From CAYPEL01 sp964409635 (GTDB lineage Bacteria > Pseudomonadota > Gammaproteobacteria > DSM-19610): a DNA stretch of 30,848 bases. The translations under genes were made by a program, and so were the position numbers. The stretch covers positions 1 through 30,848 of the forward strand of contig CAYPEL010000013.1 of the NCBI GenBank assembly GCA_964409635.1, in the 5' to 3' direction. Below are positions 24,329 to 30,848 of this stretch, in pieces. How positions within the stretch are numbered: the first letter of the stretch is position 1; each line of letters begins with the position of its first letter. The notes beneath the pieces were generated by a model. It saw only the letters and a program-made list of their open reading frames with translations. It searched no databases and was not told where the DNA came from.

Positions 24329-25210
24329 ATGTCACATAATGATTCCAGGCGGGACCGCTGGCTGACCCGGCTTATTAACTTGCTTGCTGTTTTGCCGCTT
24401 TCTATTCTTTATCTGATGGCAGATGCTTTGTTCCTGATGCTATTTTATGTCGCCCGCTATCAGCGCAAGCTAGTCACCGACAATCTCCGCAATGCCTTTC
24501 CAGCGTATTCAACCAAAACCCTGCATAAGCTGGCACGTCAAAATTATAGAAACACCGCACAGGTTTTGTTTGAAATAATCAAATCCAATCGCCTAAACCG
24601 CGAACAGCTGATCAAGCGCGCACGGTGCATAAACCCATCGGTTGTACTCAATCATCTTGAAAACGGACAAGACGTTCTGATACTCACCGCACACCAGTGC
24701 AATTGGGAATGGCCCCAGCTTGCCTGCAGTGCTTTATTTGATTACCCGGCACAGGTGGTCTACAAACCGCTTAATCACCCGCAACTGGATACCTTGCTTA
24801 CTAATATCCGTAGCCGGTTTGGCAGCCAAATGGTGCCGGTAGGTAACAGCCGGAGTGAACTTCTTAAACGAAATACAAAATCAAAAATGATCGTCATGGT
24901 GGCTGACCTGGGGCCAAGGCGCGATGAAAAACAGGACTGGCATACTTTCCTCGGACGCAATACTGCTTTTTATCCTGGCCCCAGGCTGATCGCCCGGCGC
25001 CTGAATATACCGGTATTTTTTGCTTCCGTGACACGCGCACGACGTGGATTTTACGAAATATATTTTGAACCTCTGTCCTCACAAAACTCTGATGAAAACA
25101 TCATGAGCAGCTATATTCGCAGGCTTGAAAAAAGCATAACTGCAAATCCGGCCGATTGGTTATGGATGAATAAACGCTGGAAATATACGCAACAGGAAAT
25201 CCGTCAATAA
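24329..25210 (+). CDS. LpxL/HtrB-type lysophospholipid acyltransferase
   Basis: The 293-residue membrane-associated acyltransferase has an N-terminal helix (about 15-42) and the catalytic motif HQCNWE (His122 to Glu127, the HX4D/E box). VADLGPRRDEKQDWHTFLGR and PADWLWMNKRWK toward the C-terminus match the lipid A late acyltransferase family (LpxL/LpxM). Such enzymes add secondary acyl chains to lipid A on the inner face of the inner membrane. No lipid A genes are adjacent, so a different lipid substrate is possible. Confidence 0.85.
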   Translation: MSHNDSRRDRWLTRLINLLAVLPLSILYLMADALFLMLFYVARYQRKLVTDNLRNAFPAYSTKTLHKLARQNYRNTAQVLFEIIKSNRLNREQLIKRARCINPSVVLNHLENGQDVLILTAHQCNWEWPQLACSALFDYPAQVVYKPLNHPQLDTLLTNIRSRFGSQMVPVGNSRSELLKRNTKSKMIVMVADLGPRRDEKQDWHTFLGRNTAFYPGPRLIARRLNIPVFFASVTRARRGFYEIYFEPLSSQNSDENIMSSYIRRLEKSITANPADWLWMNKRWKYTQQEIRQ

Positions 25211-25265
25211 ATCAGTCACTCGAAAATATCTATATACTCAGGCTCCCTACACCCAGGATGAAAAT

Positions 25266-25964
25266 ATGTTTCCCCTTTATGATGACAACCCAACCGACAT
25301 CCAACCCTATCTGACGATTAGCTTTATAGTCGCCTGTGTGCTGGTATTTTTTTGGCAACTTTCGCTCGGTACGAATGGGCAACAAGCGGTCTACAGCTTT
25401 GGTGTAATTCCCGCCACACTCATCGGCGGGCAATCACTGCCGGAAGATCTCGCCGTGATCCCCGCCTGGGCAACGATGTTCACGTCCATGTTTATGCACG
25501 GTGGCTGGATGCACCTGATCGGCAATATGCTGTACCTGTGGATTTTCGGTAACAACATCGAAGACGCCATGGGGCATCAGCGTTTTATTGTTTTTTACTT
25601 GCTCTGCGGAGTCGCGGCAGTGTTTGCGCAAGCGATACCAGATCCAGGTTCAGCGATTCCAATGGTCGGCGCCAGCGGCGCGATCTCCGGTGTTTTAGGT
25701 GCCTACTTACTCTTGTACCCACGCGCAAAAGTATTGGTTATCATACCGATCGGTTTCATTATACAAACCATGCGTATTCCGGCCGGTTTCGTACTGGCCT
25801 TCTGGTTTGGCATGCAAATGTTCAGCAGCTTGATGAGCGGTGATCAACAGGGAGGTGGCGTGGCCTTTGGCGCGCATATTGGCGGCTTTATCGCAGGTAT
25901 GTTGCTAATTCCATTTTTCAGGCGACCGGGCGTACCACTTCACTTGCCCGGCCGGACTTTCTGA
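25266..25964 (+). CDS. Rhomboid family intramembrane serine protease
   Basis: The 232-residue polytopic membrane protein has the rhomboid catalytic elements: HLIGN (83-87), the nucleophile motif GASG (Ser137) and the catalytic His204 in AHIGGF. It cleaves substrate helices within the membrane; the substrate is unknown. About six hydrophobic segments are present. It lies 55 bases after the acyltransferase gene on the same strand and may be co-transcribed with it. Confidence 0.92.
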   Translation: MFPLYDDNPTDIQPYLTISFIVACVLVFFWQLSLGTNGQQAVYSFGVIPATLIGGQSLPEDLAVIPAWATMFTSMFMHGGWMHLIGNMLYLWIFGNNIEDAMGHQRFIVFYLLCGVAAVFAQAIPDPGSAIPMVGASGAISGVLGAYLLLYPRAKVLVIIPIGFIIQTMRIPAGFVLAFWFGMQMFSSLMSGDQQGGGVAFGAHIGGFIAGMLLIPFFRRPGVPLHLPGRTF

Positions 25965-26080
25965 ACACCTGTTACTACACATTGCCTGCCGTGCAAGGAA
26001 TACCGGCTAGACTTTCCAATGCAATCAGCTAAACAACAACAGGAGGACTGGTTATCGCGGCGGTGGCCAGGAAATAGTGG

Positions 26081-27235
26081 CTACTCCGCCATAACAATCA
26101 TCACTGAATCCTGAATCTTCGCAGCCAGTCTTTCAAGGCCGCTATCTACCGGACTCAATTCGTGGATATCGGGTGTCGGGCGAGGTACCCGGGCCAGGAA
26201 TTCCCTGATGATATCGACTTTCAGGGCATAGTTAATATTCGGGATCGGCTGCGCTTCACCATTTTCACCGGTAACTGATCCAAGCATCGCTGTAATCATG
26301 CCGACAACTTCACCGCGCATATTCAACAACGGTCCACCACTGTTGCCAGGCTGTATCGGTACAGAAATCTGGTAGCTAGTCGGGTCGTCACGCAAACCAT
26401 TTACACCACTGATAATGCCCTGACTCAACTTGGGTGTTTTGCCCATGACATCAATGCGCGGGAAGCCTATCGTAAACACACTTGCGCCGAGCGATGGGTT
26501 ACGCTGCGTAAAGGGTAATGCTGGAGGTAGTTCGTGTGGGTTATTTACCTTTAAAAAGGCAATATCGTGTTCCTGATCACTGGCGATTACATTGGCAGTG
26601 ATCTTATTCCCCGCACGGTTAACCAAAGTAACTTCTTGTTTGCCGTTGACAACGTGATGATTGGTCACGGCATAACCCGCCGCGATCGGCCAGGCGGTAC
26701 CAACAGATACTGATGACTTATCTGCATAAGCCTTGGTTTCTCTGAAATTTACGGATTCACTGTGTGTGCTGGTACGCAGTAACGCCTCACCTGGGTAAGT
26801 TTGTTCAAGCTCGCGTTGCGCATCCTCATATCCCTGGGCAGCTGATTTTTTTAACCAGTAAAGTGCATCGCGGCCTTCAAGAGGGGGTGTTTTACCTTCG
26901 GAAATTAGCAGTGCCAGGTTGTATTGACCAACCGCACTATGCTGGGTTGCAGCAGCACGATACCATCTGGCTGCGCGCTGGGAGTTTTGTGCAACCCCCT
27001 GACCGTAGTCATACATATACCCGAGATTAATCTGTGCGCTTTTGTGACCTTGTTCGGCCAGCCGTGTCCATACTTCTATAGCCGTAGCATGGTCACCTTG
27101 TTGAAAAGCATCCCAGCCATAACTAAAATCACCCGGGACAGCTTGTGCCAGGCGTGTAGTCGAAATAGCCGCGATTGCTACAACTATTATAGCGCGGGAA
27201 ATACAATGGAAAATTTTAGCCTGTCTATGTATCAC
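26081..27235 (-). CDS. Exported trypsin-like serine protease with Sel1/TPR repeats
   Basis: The 384-residue product has a signal peptide (about 1-32). Three Sel1-like repeats follow (about 36-145, for example AQINLGYMYDYGQGVAQNSQRAARWY). A trypsin-fold domain comes next, with His194 in TNHHVV, Asp224 in HDIAFLKV and Ser299 in GNSGGPLL. The catalytic domain resembles DegP-type proteases but has no PDZ domain; the Sel1 part may give substrate or partner specificity. I chose the GTG at 27235 because GGGAG lies seven bases upstream; a TTG at 27253 is the alternative. Likely a periplasmic quality-control protease. Confidence 0.85.
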   Translation of the reverse strand: MIHRQAKIFHCISRAIIVVAIAAISTTRLAQAVPGDFSYGWDAFQQGDHATAIEVWTRLAEQGHKSAQINLGYMYDYGQGVAQNSQRAARWYRAAATQHSAVGQYNLALLISEGKTPPLEGRDALYWLKKSAAQGYEDAQRELEQTYPGEALLRTSTHSESVNFRETKAYADKSSVSVGTAWPIAAGYAVTNHHVVNGKQEVTLVNRAGNKITANVIASDQEHDIAFLKVNNPHELPPALPFTQRNPSLGASVFTIGFPRIDVMGKTPKLSQGIISGVNGLRDDPTSYQISVPIQPGNSGGPLLNMRGEVVGMITAMLGSVTGENGEAQPIPNINYALKVDIIREFLARVPRPTPDIHELSPVDSGLERLAAKIQDSVMIVMAE

Positions 27236-27253
27236 AGGATTACTCCCAACCAA

Positions 27254-27544
27254 TGATTACTACAATAACGTGCAATAACCAGACCATCGGTAGTTTTCCA
27301 TAACCGGGAATGACATTGCAGACGCTATCTGTCTGAATAACTTGGCGACACAGAAAATAAAGTCTTTAGTCTGTAAACACAGCATCCTGGCAGGACTGTT
27401 GGACATTTTGTTGTAGGAAAAGTTAGATAACAGTGCGTGGAAACATATTAACTATTTGTTAAGTAATAATTAATTATAATTTTCTTTGATAGTACGGCTT
27501 AATTGGTATTAGACGGATTTTGGCATACAAACTGACCTTTAAGG
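27254..27544. other. AT-rich intergenic region
   Basis: About 290 bases between the protease start and the CDGSH gene end hold no recognisable gene. The only clear element is TGACCTT-T-AAGGTCA at 27533-27547, a perfect 7-1-7 palindrome that includes the CDGSH gene stop codon. It has no T-run. Confidence 0.5.
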
Positions 27545-27955
27545 TCACCCGCTGTTAAAACCGCAGCGTTTGTGGCTGATATCGCAAAAGGGCTTTTTAG
27601 CCGACTTTCCACAGCGGCACAGGGCTACCTTGTTACGCGCTGTCCGGCAGCTGCCATCGGCGCTGATAATTGTTACCGGACCTTCAACAACCAACATGGC
27701 ATTGTTACGGACACTGATTTTCAGTACGCCAGCCGTACCCAGAGGTTCAGACTTTTCGTCGGTGAAACAACCATCATGTGTAAAATCACTGTTCTTATGG
27801 CTGCCATCACAGAACGGCTTGTCTGATGAAAGTCCACACCGGCAGAGTACAACATTATCCGTTTCCTGTAGCAACCGACTGCCGACATCATAAATTTCTA
27901 TTTGTCCGGTACATAACAATGGTCCGTCAGCACGCACTTTAATTTGATTATCCAT
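27545..27955 (-). CDS. Protein with two CDGSH iron-sulfur domains
   Basis: The 136-residue product carries two CDGSH-type motifs: CRCGLSSDKPFCDGSH (Cys38, 40, 49, His53) and CRCGKSAKKPFCDISH (Cys113, 115, 124, His128). Each 3Cys-1His set binds a [2Fe-2S] cluster in the mitoNEET class. The second motif has Ile in place of the Gly of CDGSH, but all four ligands are kept. Such proteins work in redox or iron-sulfur transfer. The ATG at 27955 is preferred over the GTG at 27961. It lies 33 bases after msrA on the same strand, so the two may form a redox operon. Confidence 0.88.
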   Translation of the reverse strand: MDNQIKVRADGPLLCTGQIEIYDVGSRLLQETDNVVLCRCGLSSDKPFCDGSHKNSDFTHDGCFTDEKSEPLGTAGVLKISVRNNAMLVVEGPVTIISADGSCRTARNKVALCRCGKSAKKPFCDISHKRCGFNSG

Positions 27956-27988
27956 GGACACGACAGATACTCTATTATTTCCAAGCGG

Positions 27989-28624
27989 CTAAACCGCTGC
28001 AGGCACGCCGGTGCCCCCCAAGCCACAATAACCATTCGGGTTCTTCGCTAAATATTGCTGGTGGTAATCCTCAGCGTAATAAAATGCGGGCGCTTCAAGA
28101 ATTTCGGTGGTAATAGAAGCATAACCTTTTTCCTTCAATGCCTGCTGATAAGCTTGTTTAGACGCCTCAGCCAATTCACGCTGCTGCGCATTAAATACAT
28201 ACACACCCGACCGGTATTGGGTACCTGCATCATTGCCCTGGCGCATACCCTGAGTAGGATTATGACCTTGCCAGAAGGCATTCAATAAAGCCTGATAACT
28301 GATTATCTCAGGATTAAACACGACAAGAATCACTTCATTGTGCCCTGTCTGTCCGCTACAGACTTCGCGGTAAGTCGGGTTGGGCGTATAACCGGCGGCA
28401 TAGCCAACCGCCGTGGAATACACACCGTCCATTTGCCAAAAACTTTTCTCTGCTCCCCAAAAACAGCCCATGCCAAACAGGGCTTGTTGCATGCCCTCAG
28501 GAAAAGGTGGTTTGAGTGGATGACCGTTTACAAAATGCTTTTCTGGTACAAGCATTTTATCACCACGGCCTGACAACGCCTGCGCTTCTGAAGGCATCTC
28601 AACTGGTTTGTCTAACCCCAACAT
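27989..28624 (-). CDS. msrA: Peptide-methionine (S)-S-oxide reductase MsrA
   Basis: The 211-residue enzyme has the catalytic GCFWGAEK motif (Cys54) and the family stretches GYTPNPTYREVCSGQTGH and GTQYRSG. It reduces methionine-S-sulfoxide in damaged proteins with thioredoxin as donor. The N-terminal extension (about 45 residues, VPEKHFVNGHPLKPPFPEGM) is of the E. coli type. I chose the ATG at 28624 with AGGAG six bases upstream. It precedes the CDGSH gene in the same direction. Confidence 0.95.
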   Translation of the reverse strand: MLGLDKPVEMPSEAQALSGRGDKMLVPEKHFVNGHPLKPPFPEGMQQALFGMGCFWGAEKSFWQMDGVYSTAVGYAAGYTPNPTYREVCSGQTGHNEVILVVFNPEIISYQALLNAFWQGHNPTQGMRQGNDAGTQYRSGVYVFNAQQRELAEASKQAYQQALKEKGYASITTEILEAPAFYYAEDYHQQYLAKNPNGYCGLGGTGVPAAV

Positions 28625-28851
28625 AGCTGACTCCTGAAAAAACTGATTCAATACTGGTTATATACCTCTCGCGCTCATGAATACCCCCTTTATAGCACGC
28701 ATCTTTTCGCCAATGGCGGTGTTGCGATGACTCGCAATAGTCTCGCTATTACTGCGTCTTCGCGCCTTGCCCTTGACGAAAATCTACGCACTCTAAACGG
28801 GGTATTCTAGAGCGCAAGAGGTATAGTAGCGTTTCACAAAGCGAGCCACCA

Positions 28852-29502
28852 ATGCCCTATAAGCCAATAACCCCACCCGATGCACTCTTATTATCAGCGA
28901 CAGGCTGCCCGCACTGCCCAGCCGTTCTGCAGGCGCTTGAAGATCTGGTCAAACAAGGGCTAATCGGAAATCTCGAAGTTGTAAACATCAATGCTTACCC
29001 TGAGCGCGCCGCAGCGCTGAATGTTCGTACCGCACCCTGGGTAAAACTGGGCCCCTTTGAACTCGAAGGCCTGCGCTCACTGGCCGAATTGCGCGGCTGG
29101 GCACAGCGTGCCGGTAGCATAACCGGCATCGCGCGCTACTTTGAAGAACTATTCAAAGAAGGCAAGTTGGAAAAAGTCAGCCGGTTTATTATGGAAAAAC
29201 CGGAATCGATAGAGGCACTTTTTATACTCACTTCAGACAAGGATACTGAATTGACAGTTCGGATAGGCGTGAGTGCAGTAATCGAAGAAAATGAAGGCAA
29301 CGAAATCCTGAACCAGCATTTTGAAAGTCTGCGTTTTCTAAGTGAAAATGAAGATCCGCGGGTACGCAGCGATGCCTGTCACTTCCTCAGCCTGACACAT
29401 AATCCTAAAGCGATAGCGCTATTGAAAAAGCTGGCACAAGATCCTGAAAGATCAGTACGGGACGTTGCCATCGAAAGTCTGAATGATATTCAAGAAAAGT
29501 AA
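28852..29502 (+). CDS. Thioredoxin-like domain fused to HEAT repeats
   Basis: The 216-residue protein starts with a thioredoxin-like fold whose CPHC pair (Cys19-Pro-His-Cys22) matches the DsbA-type active site. The cis-proline loop region reads NVRTAPWVKLGPF. The second half contains alpha-helical HEAT-type repeats (DPRVRSDACHFLSLTHNPKAIALLKKL, about 170-215; shown as two runs around residue 185). No signal peptide is visible, so a cytoplasmic location is likely. The fusion suggests a thiol-redox protein that docks to a partner through HEAT repeats; the partner is unknown. Confidence 0.8.
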   Translation: MPYKPITPPDALLLSATGCPHCPAVLQALEDLVKQGLIGNLEVVNINAYPERAAALNVRTAPWVKLGPFELEGLRSLAELRGWAQRAGSITGIARYFEELFKEGKLEKVSRFIMEKPESIEALFILTSDKDTELTVRIGVSAVIEENEGNEILNQHFESLRFLSENEDPRVRSDACHFLSLTHNPKAIALLKKLAQDPERSVRDVAIESLNDIQEK

Positions 29503-29551
29503 GGAATACGTATGTACAATAGCCTAAAGAGAAGAGGTGTAAGTGTTCGTT

Positions 29552-29980
29552 CTATTCCCGCTTATTAAACATTTCCCGCAACTTCTCGACACGTTTACGA
29601 TTGACACCAAAATCACTATGGCCGGTCCGCGATGCCGAGCGAATGTGAATAAGCTGTTCTTCAGGCAAGCGCAATAACTCAACATCATCTACAAAACGAA
29701 ATATCAGACTGGTTACTTCTGCGTGCAGATAGTCATCTGATTGCTCCACAATCTTTGTCCTTTTCAACGCACCCAATAGTCTAATCATCGCTTGCCAGGC
29801 TTCATCAACCGGGCCGGTAAAGCGGATTGGTTCAATATGATGTGCACTATCCTCCGATTGGCTCGACACACAGTTCGGGCTGTCCGGGCAGTCTTTAAGT
29901 ATTTTGTTAGTAGCGGAAACAGGCATAGAGAGGATAAGCGTAGTATAGACAACGAAAATAATTAACCTGAATTTGTTCAT
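29552..29980 (-). CDS. DUF1499 family exported protein
   Basis: The 142-residue product has a signal peptide (about 1-23, ending PVSA). The DUF1499 pattern follows: CPDSPNCVSSQ near the N-terminus of the mature part, then IVEQSDDYLHAEVTSLIFRFVDDVELL and a later RSASRTGHSDFGVNRKR. The family has no assigned function and is common in proteobacteria and plants. I chose the ATG at 29980 because AGGAA lies six bases upstream. It is transcribed alone and is convergent with the thioredoxin-HEAT gene. Confidence 0.88.
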   Translation of the reverse strand: MNKFRLIIFVVYTTLILSMPVSATNKILKDCPDSPNCVSSQSEDSAHHIEPIRFTGPVDEAWQAMIRLLGALKRTKIVEQSDDYLHAEVTSLIFRFVDDVELLRLPEEQLIHIRSASRTGHSDFGVNRKRVEKLREMFNKRE

Positions 29981-30025
29981 ATCCATTTCCTGTACAGTTT
30001 ACACTGATACCTATAATCGTCCAGC

Positions 30026-30160
30026 GGTGATGGATTAGCCTTTGTGCATGCCGGTGGCATGTTGATTAATCGAAAACTGGAATGAGGCGAAACCCTGAAA
30101 ATTGACAGCGGTTGCATCGTCGTCAGTGGCATTGGTAAATTATTCGAGAAACCTTTCTAA
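30026..30160 (+). pseudogene. AIM24 family gene remnant with an in-frame stop
   Basis: One frame reads GDGLAFVHAGGMLINRKLE, then a TGA at 30083-30085, then GETLKIDSGCIVV, and it ends at TAA (30158-30160). The segments join without a frame change and match the core of the AIM24/TIGR00266 family (HAGG, ...GE-L-VD-G-LVAF pattern). The N-terminal and C-terminal parts are missing. This is a decayed gene, unless TGA is read through, which nothing supports. Confidence 0.5.
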
Positions 30161-30316
30161 GGGGACTTTGATTTACCAGCGGGTATTTGTAGATGCGGTT
30201 ATAACCGTGAGGCATTACCGTACAAAGCAATAGACATCACGACAGAAGCAATTTCGCTTCTCCCTGAAATGGGAAAAGGTGACAAGGGAAGGCGTCCCTA
30301 TTCATTCGGTTATTAA
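30161..30316 (+). other. Short open frame of unknown identity
   Basis: Directly after the AIM24 remnant, and in the same frame, a 51-codon stretch without an obvious start reads GDFDLPAGICRCGYNREALP and ends in KGDKGRRPYSFGY. I recognise no family. It may be a second remnant; the lack of a start codon argues against an active gene. Confidence 0.2.
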
Positions 30317-30408
30317 CATACAGGCTATTTTTCAAGGTAACAGAATAGCAATATATATAATGCTTCCCACCAAAATAACCTTGCCATACACTAAAATGCT
30401 ATATATTT

Positions 30409-30473
30409 GTTGCTTTTAAATAAAAAAGAAACTAATATATTTCTTAATATCAAGAAAGCAACCTGTTAGTTTC
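30409..30473. promoter_or_regulatory. Interlocked inverted repeats upstream of the HipB-like gene
   Basis: GTTGCTTT (30409-30416) pairs with AAAGCAAC (30455-30462), and GAAACTAA (30428-30435) pairs with TTAGTTTC (30466-30473); the two pairs interleave. A third pair, TTTCTT and AAGAAA (30440-30445 and 30452-30457), lies inside. All lie within 70 bases of the start codon of a helix-turn-helix gene. Such placement suits an autoregulatory operator with several dimer sites. Confidence 0.5.
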
Positions 30474-30478
30474 CTATG

Positions 30479-30848
30479 ATGAAATCATTACTTGAACAAC
30501 TAAAAAAACGCAGATTAGCCCTCGGCCTAAAGCAAAAAGACATGATGCTTCGTATCGGCGTGTCACGCCAGCAGTATCAGCATTTAGAGTCCAAGGGCAA
30601 TCCTCGACTTAACACACTTGAGCTCATTGCCAAAGGACTGAAAAGTGAGTTGATGTTGATCCCTACAGAAAAGTTAAATCTTGTAAAAGAAATTTTGGAG
30701 AATGAAATATTATCATCTCCAATGCAAAAAAATAAAGACTCCAAACGCAGTGAGGAAAGCACGCTCGCAAATGATCCATGGAAGAATTTATTTCAAGGGT
30801 GTCGCTACCTCGTGAAAGATTTTGGGACGTCCCTGTCACCAAAATCGA
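30479..30848 (+). CDS. HipB-like helix-turn-helix regulator, 3' end beyond the window
   Basis: The open frame runs off the right edge after about 123 residues. It begins MKSLLEQLKKRRLALGLKQ and shows an XRE-type helix-turn-helix (KQKDMMLRIGVSRQQYQHLE, about 19-38). Then comes LNTLELIAKGLKSELMLIP, a segment typical of HipB-type antitoxins. If so, a hipA-like kinase toxin gene should follow just outside the window. Two adjacent ATG codons (30476 and 30479) could start translation; no good ribosome binding site is seen. A plain XRE regulator without a toxin partner is the alternative. Confidence 0.65.
   Translation, partial: MKSLLEQLKKRRLALGLKQKDMMLRIGVSRQQYQHLESKGNPRLNTLELIAKGLKSELMLIPTEKLNLVKEILENEILSSPMQKNKDSKRSEESTLANDPWKNLFQGCRYLVKDFGTSLSPKS

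Noticed and set aside
26019..26114. 31-residue rightward frame beginning MQSAKQQQEDWL
   Set aside because: It runs into the 3' end of the protease gene, has no clear ribosome binding site and no family match.
28720..28800. Hairpin-like sequence with AATAG-TCTCG-CTATT upstream of the thioredoxin-HEAT gene
   Set aside because: The stem is only five base pairs and has no T-run; not enough for a terminator or repeat call.
1..30848. CRISPR arrays, tRNA or rRNA genes, complete insertion sequences
   Set aside because: I looked for regularly spaced repeats, cloverleaf or rRNA-like sequence and transposase genes with terminal repeats, and saw none.

Overview
The window looks like a piece of a draft or metagenome-assembled genome from a gammaproteobacterium with sulfur and arsenic metabolism. 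The complete ccmABCDEFGHI cytochrome c maturation operon, the LpxL-type acyltransferase and the overall gene style point to a Gram-negative gammaproteobacterium. A complete sulfur oxygenase reductase and an ETHE1-like sulfur dioxygenase point to a sulfur oxidiser. I cannot name the genus from sequence alone. A run of exactly 100 N, flanked by the same 55 bp on each side, marks a scaffold join inside one helicase gene.

Layout. (1) 1-1810: the start of a leftward PAS-domain regulator, a perfect sigma-54 promoter, then a rightward pair (ETHE1-like hydrolase and a DUF3365 haem protein) followed by a rhodanese fragment. (2) 1956-3813: a secreted nickel superoxide dismutase, divergent from a sulfur oxygenase reductase that ends in a strong terminator. 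(3) 3871-7040: RecQ, a block of hairpins, and a cytochrome P460. (4) 7274-14208: ccmABCDEFGHI, tightly overlapped, including a 56-residue ccmD. (5) 14222-17987: a long foldback sequence, a DEAD-box RNA helicase split by the assembly gap, a fatty acid desaturase and a small secreted protein. (6) 18173-23598: a cyclic-nucleotide-binding protein without a DNA-binding domain, then a four-gene leftward arsenosugar operon (arsS, two glycosyltransferases, arsM), a small conserved protein and a sulfotransferase. (7) 23686-29980: an ion-channel fragment and assorted single genes (acyltransferase, rhomboid, Sel1-serine protease, two-CDGSH protein, MsrA, thioredoxin-HEAT protein, DUF1499). (8) 30026-30848: an AIM24 pseudogene and the start of a HipB-like regulator behind interlocked inverted repeats.

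How it fits together. The sulfur dioxygenase-like gene, the rhodanese remnant and the sulfur oxygenase reductase all act on sulfane or elemental sulfur. The haem proteins (DUF3365, P460) depend on the ccm operon. The arsenosugar genes form a self-contained pathway from arsenite methylation to a ribose-linked arsenical, and the neighbouring sulfotransferase could modify such a product. Ni-SOD, MsrA, the CDGSH protein and the secreted protease suggest oxidative and envelope stress protection.

Four gene fragments (rhodanese, sterol desaturase-like, TrkA-C channel-like, AIM24) lie in the gaps between genes. Two of them sit at or inside the borders of the arsenosugar-sulfotransferase region, which suggests that the segment has been rearranged. 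The most interesting elements are the sigma-54-driven sulfur module, the arsenosugar cluster with its sulfotransferase neighbour, and the two unexplained structured intergenic blocks.
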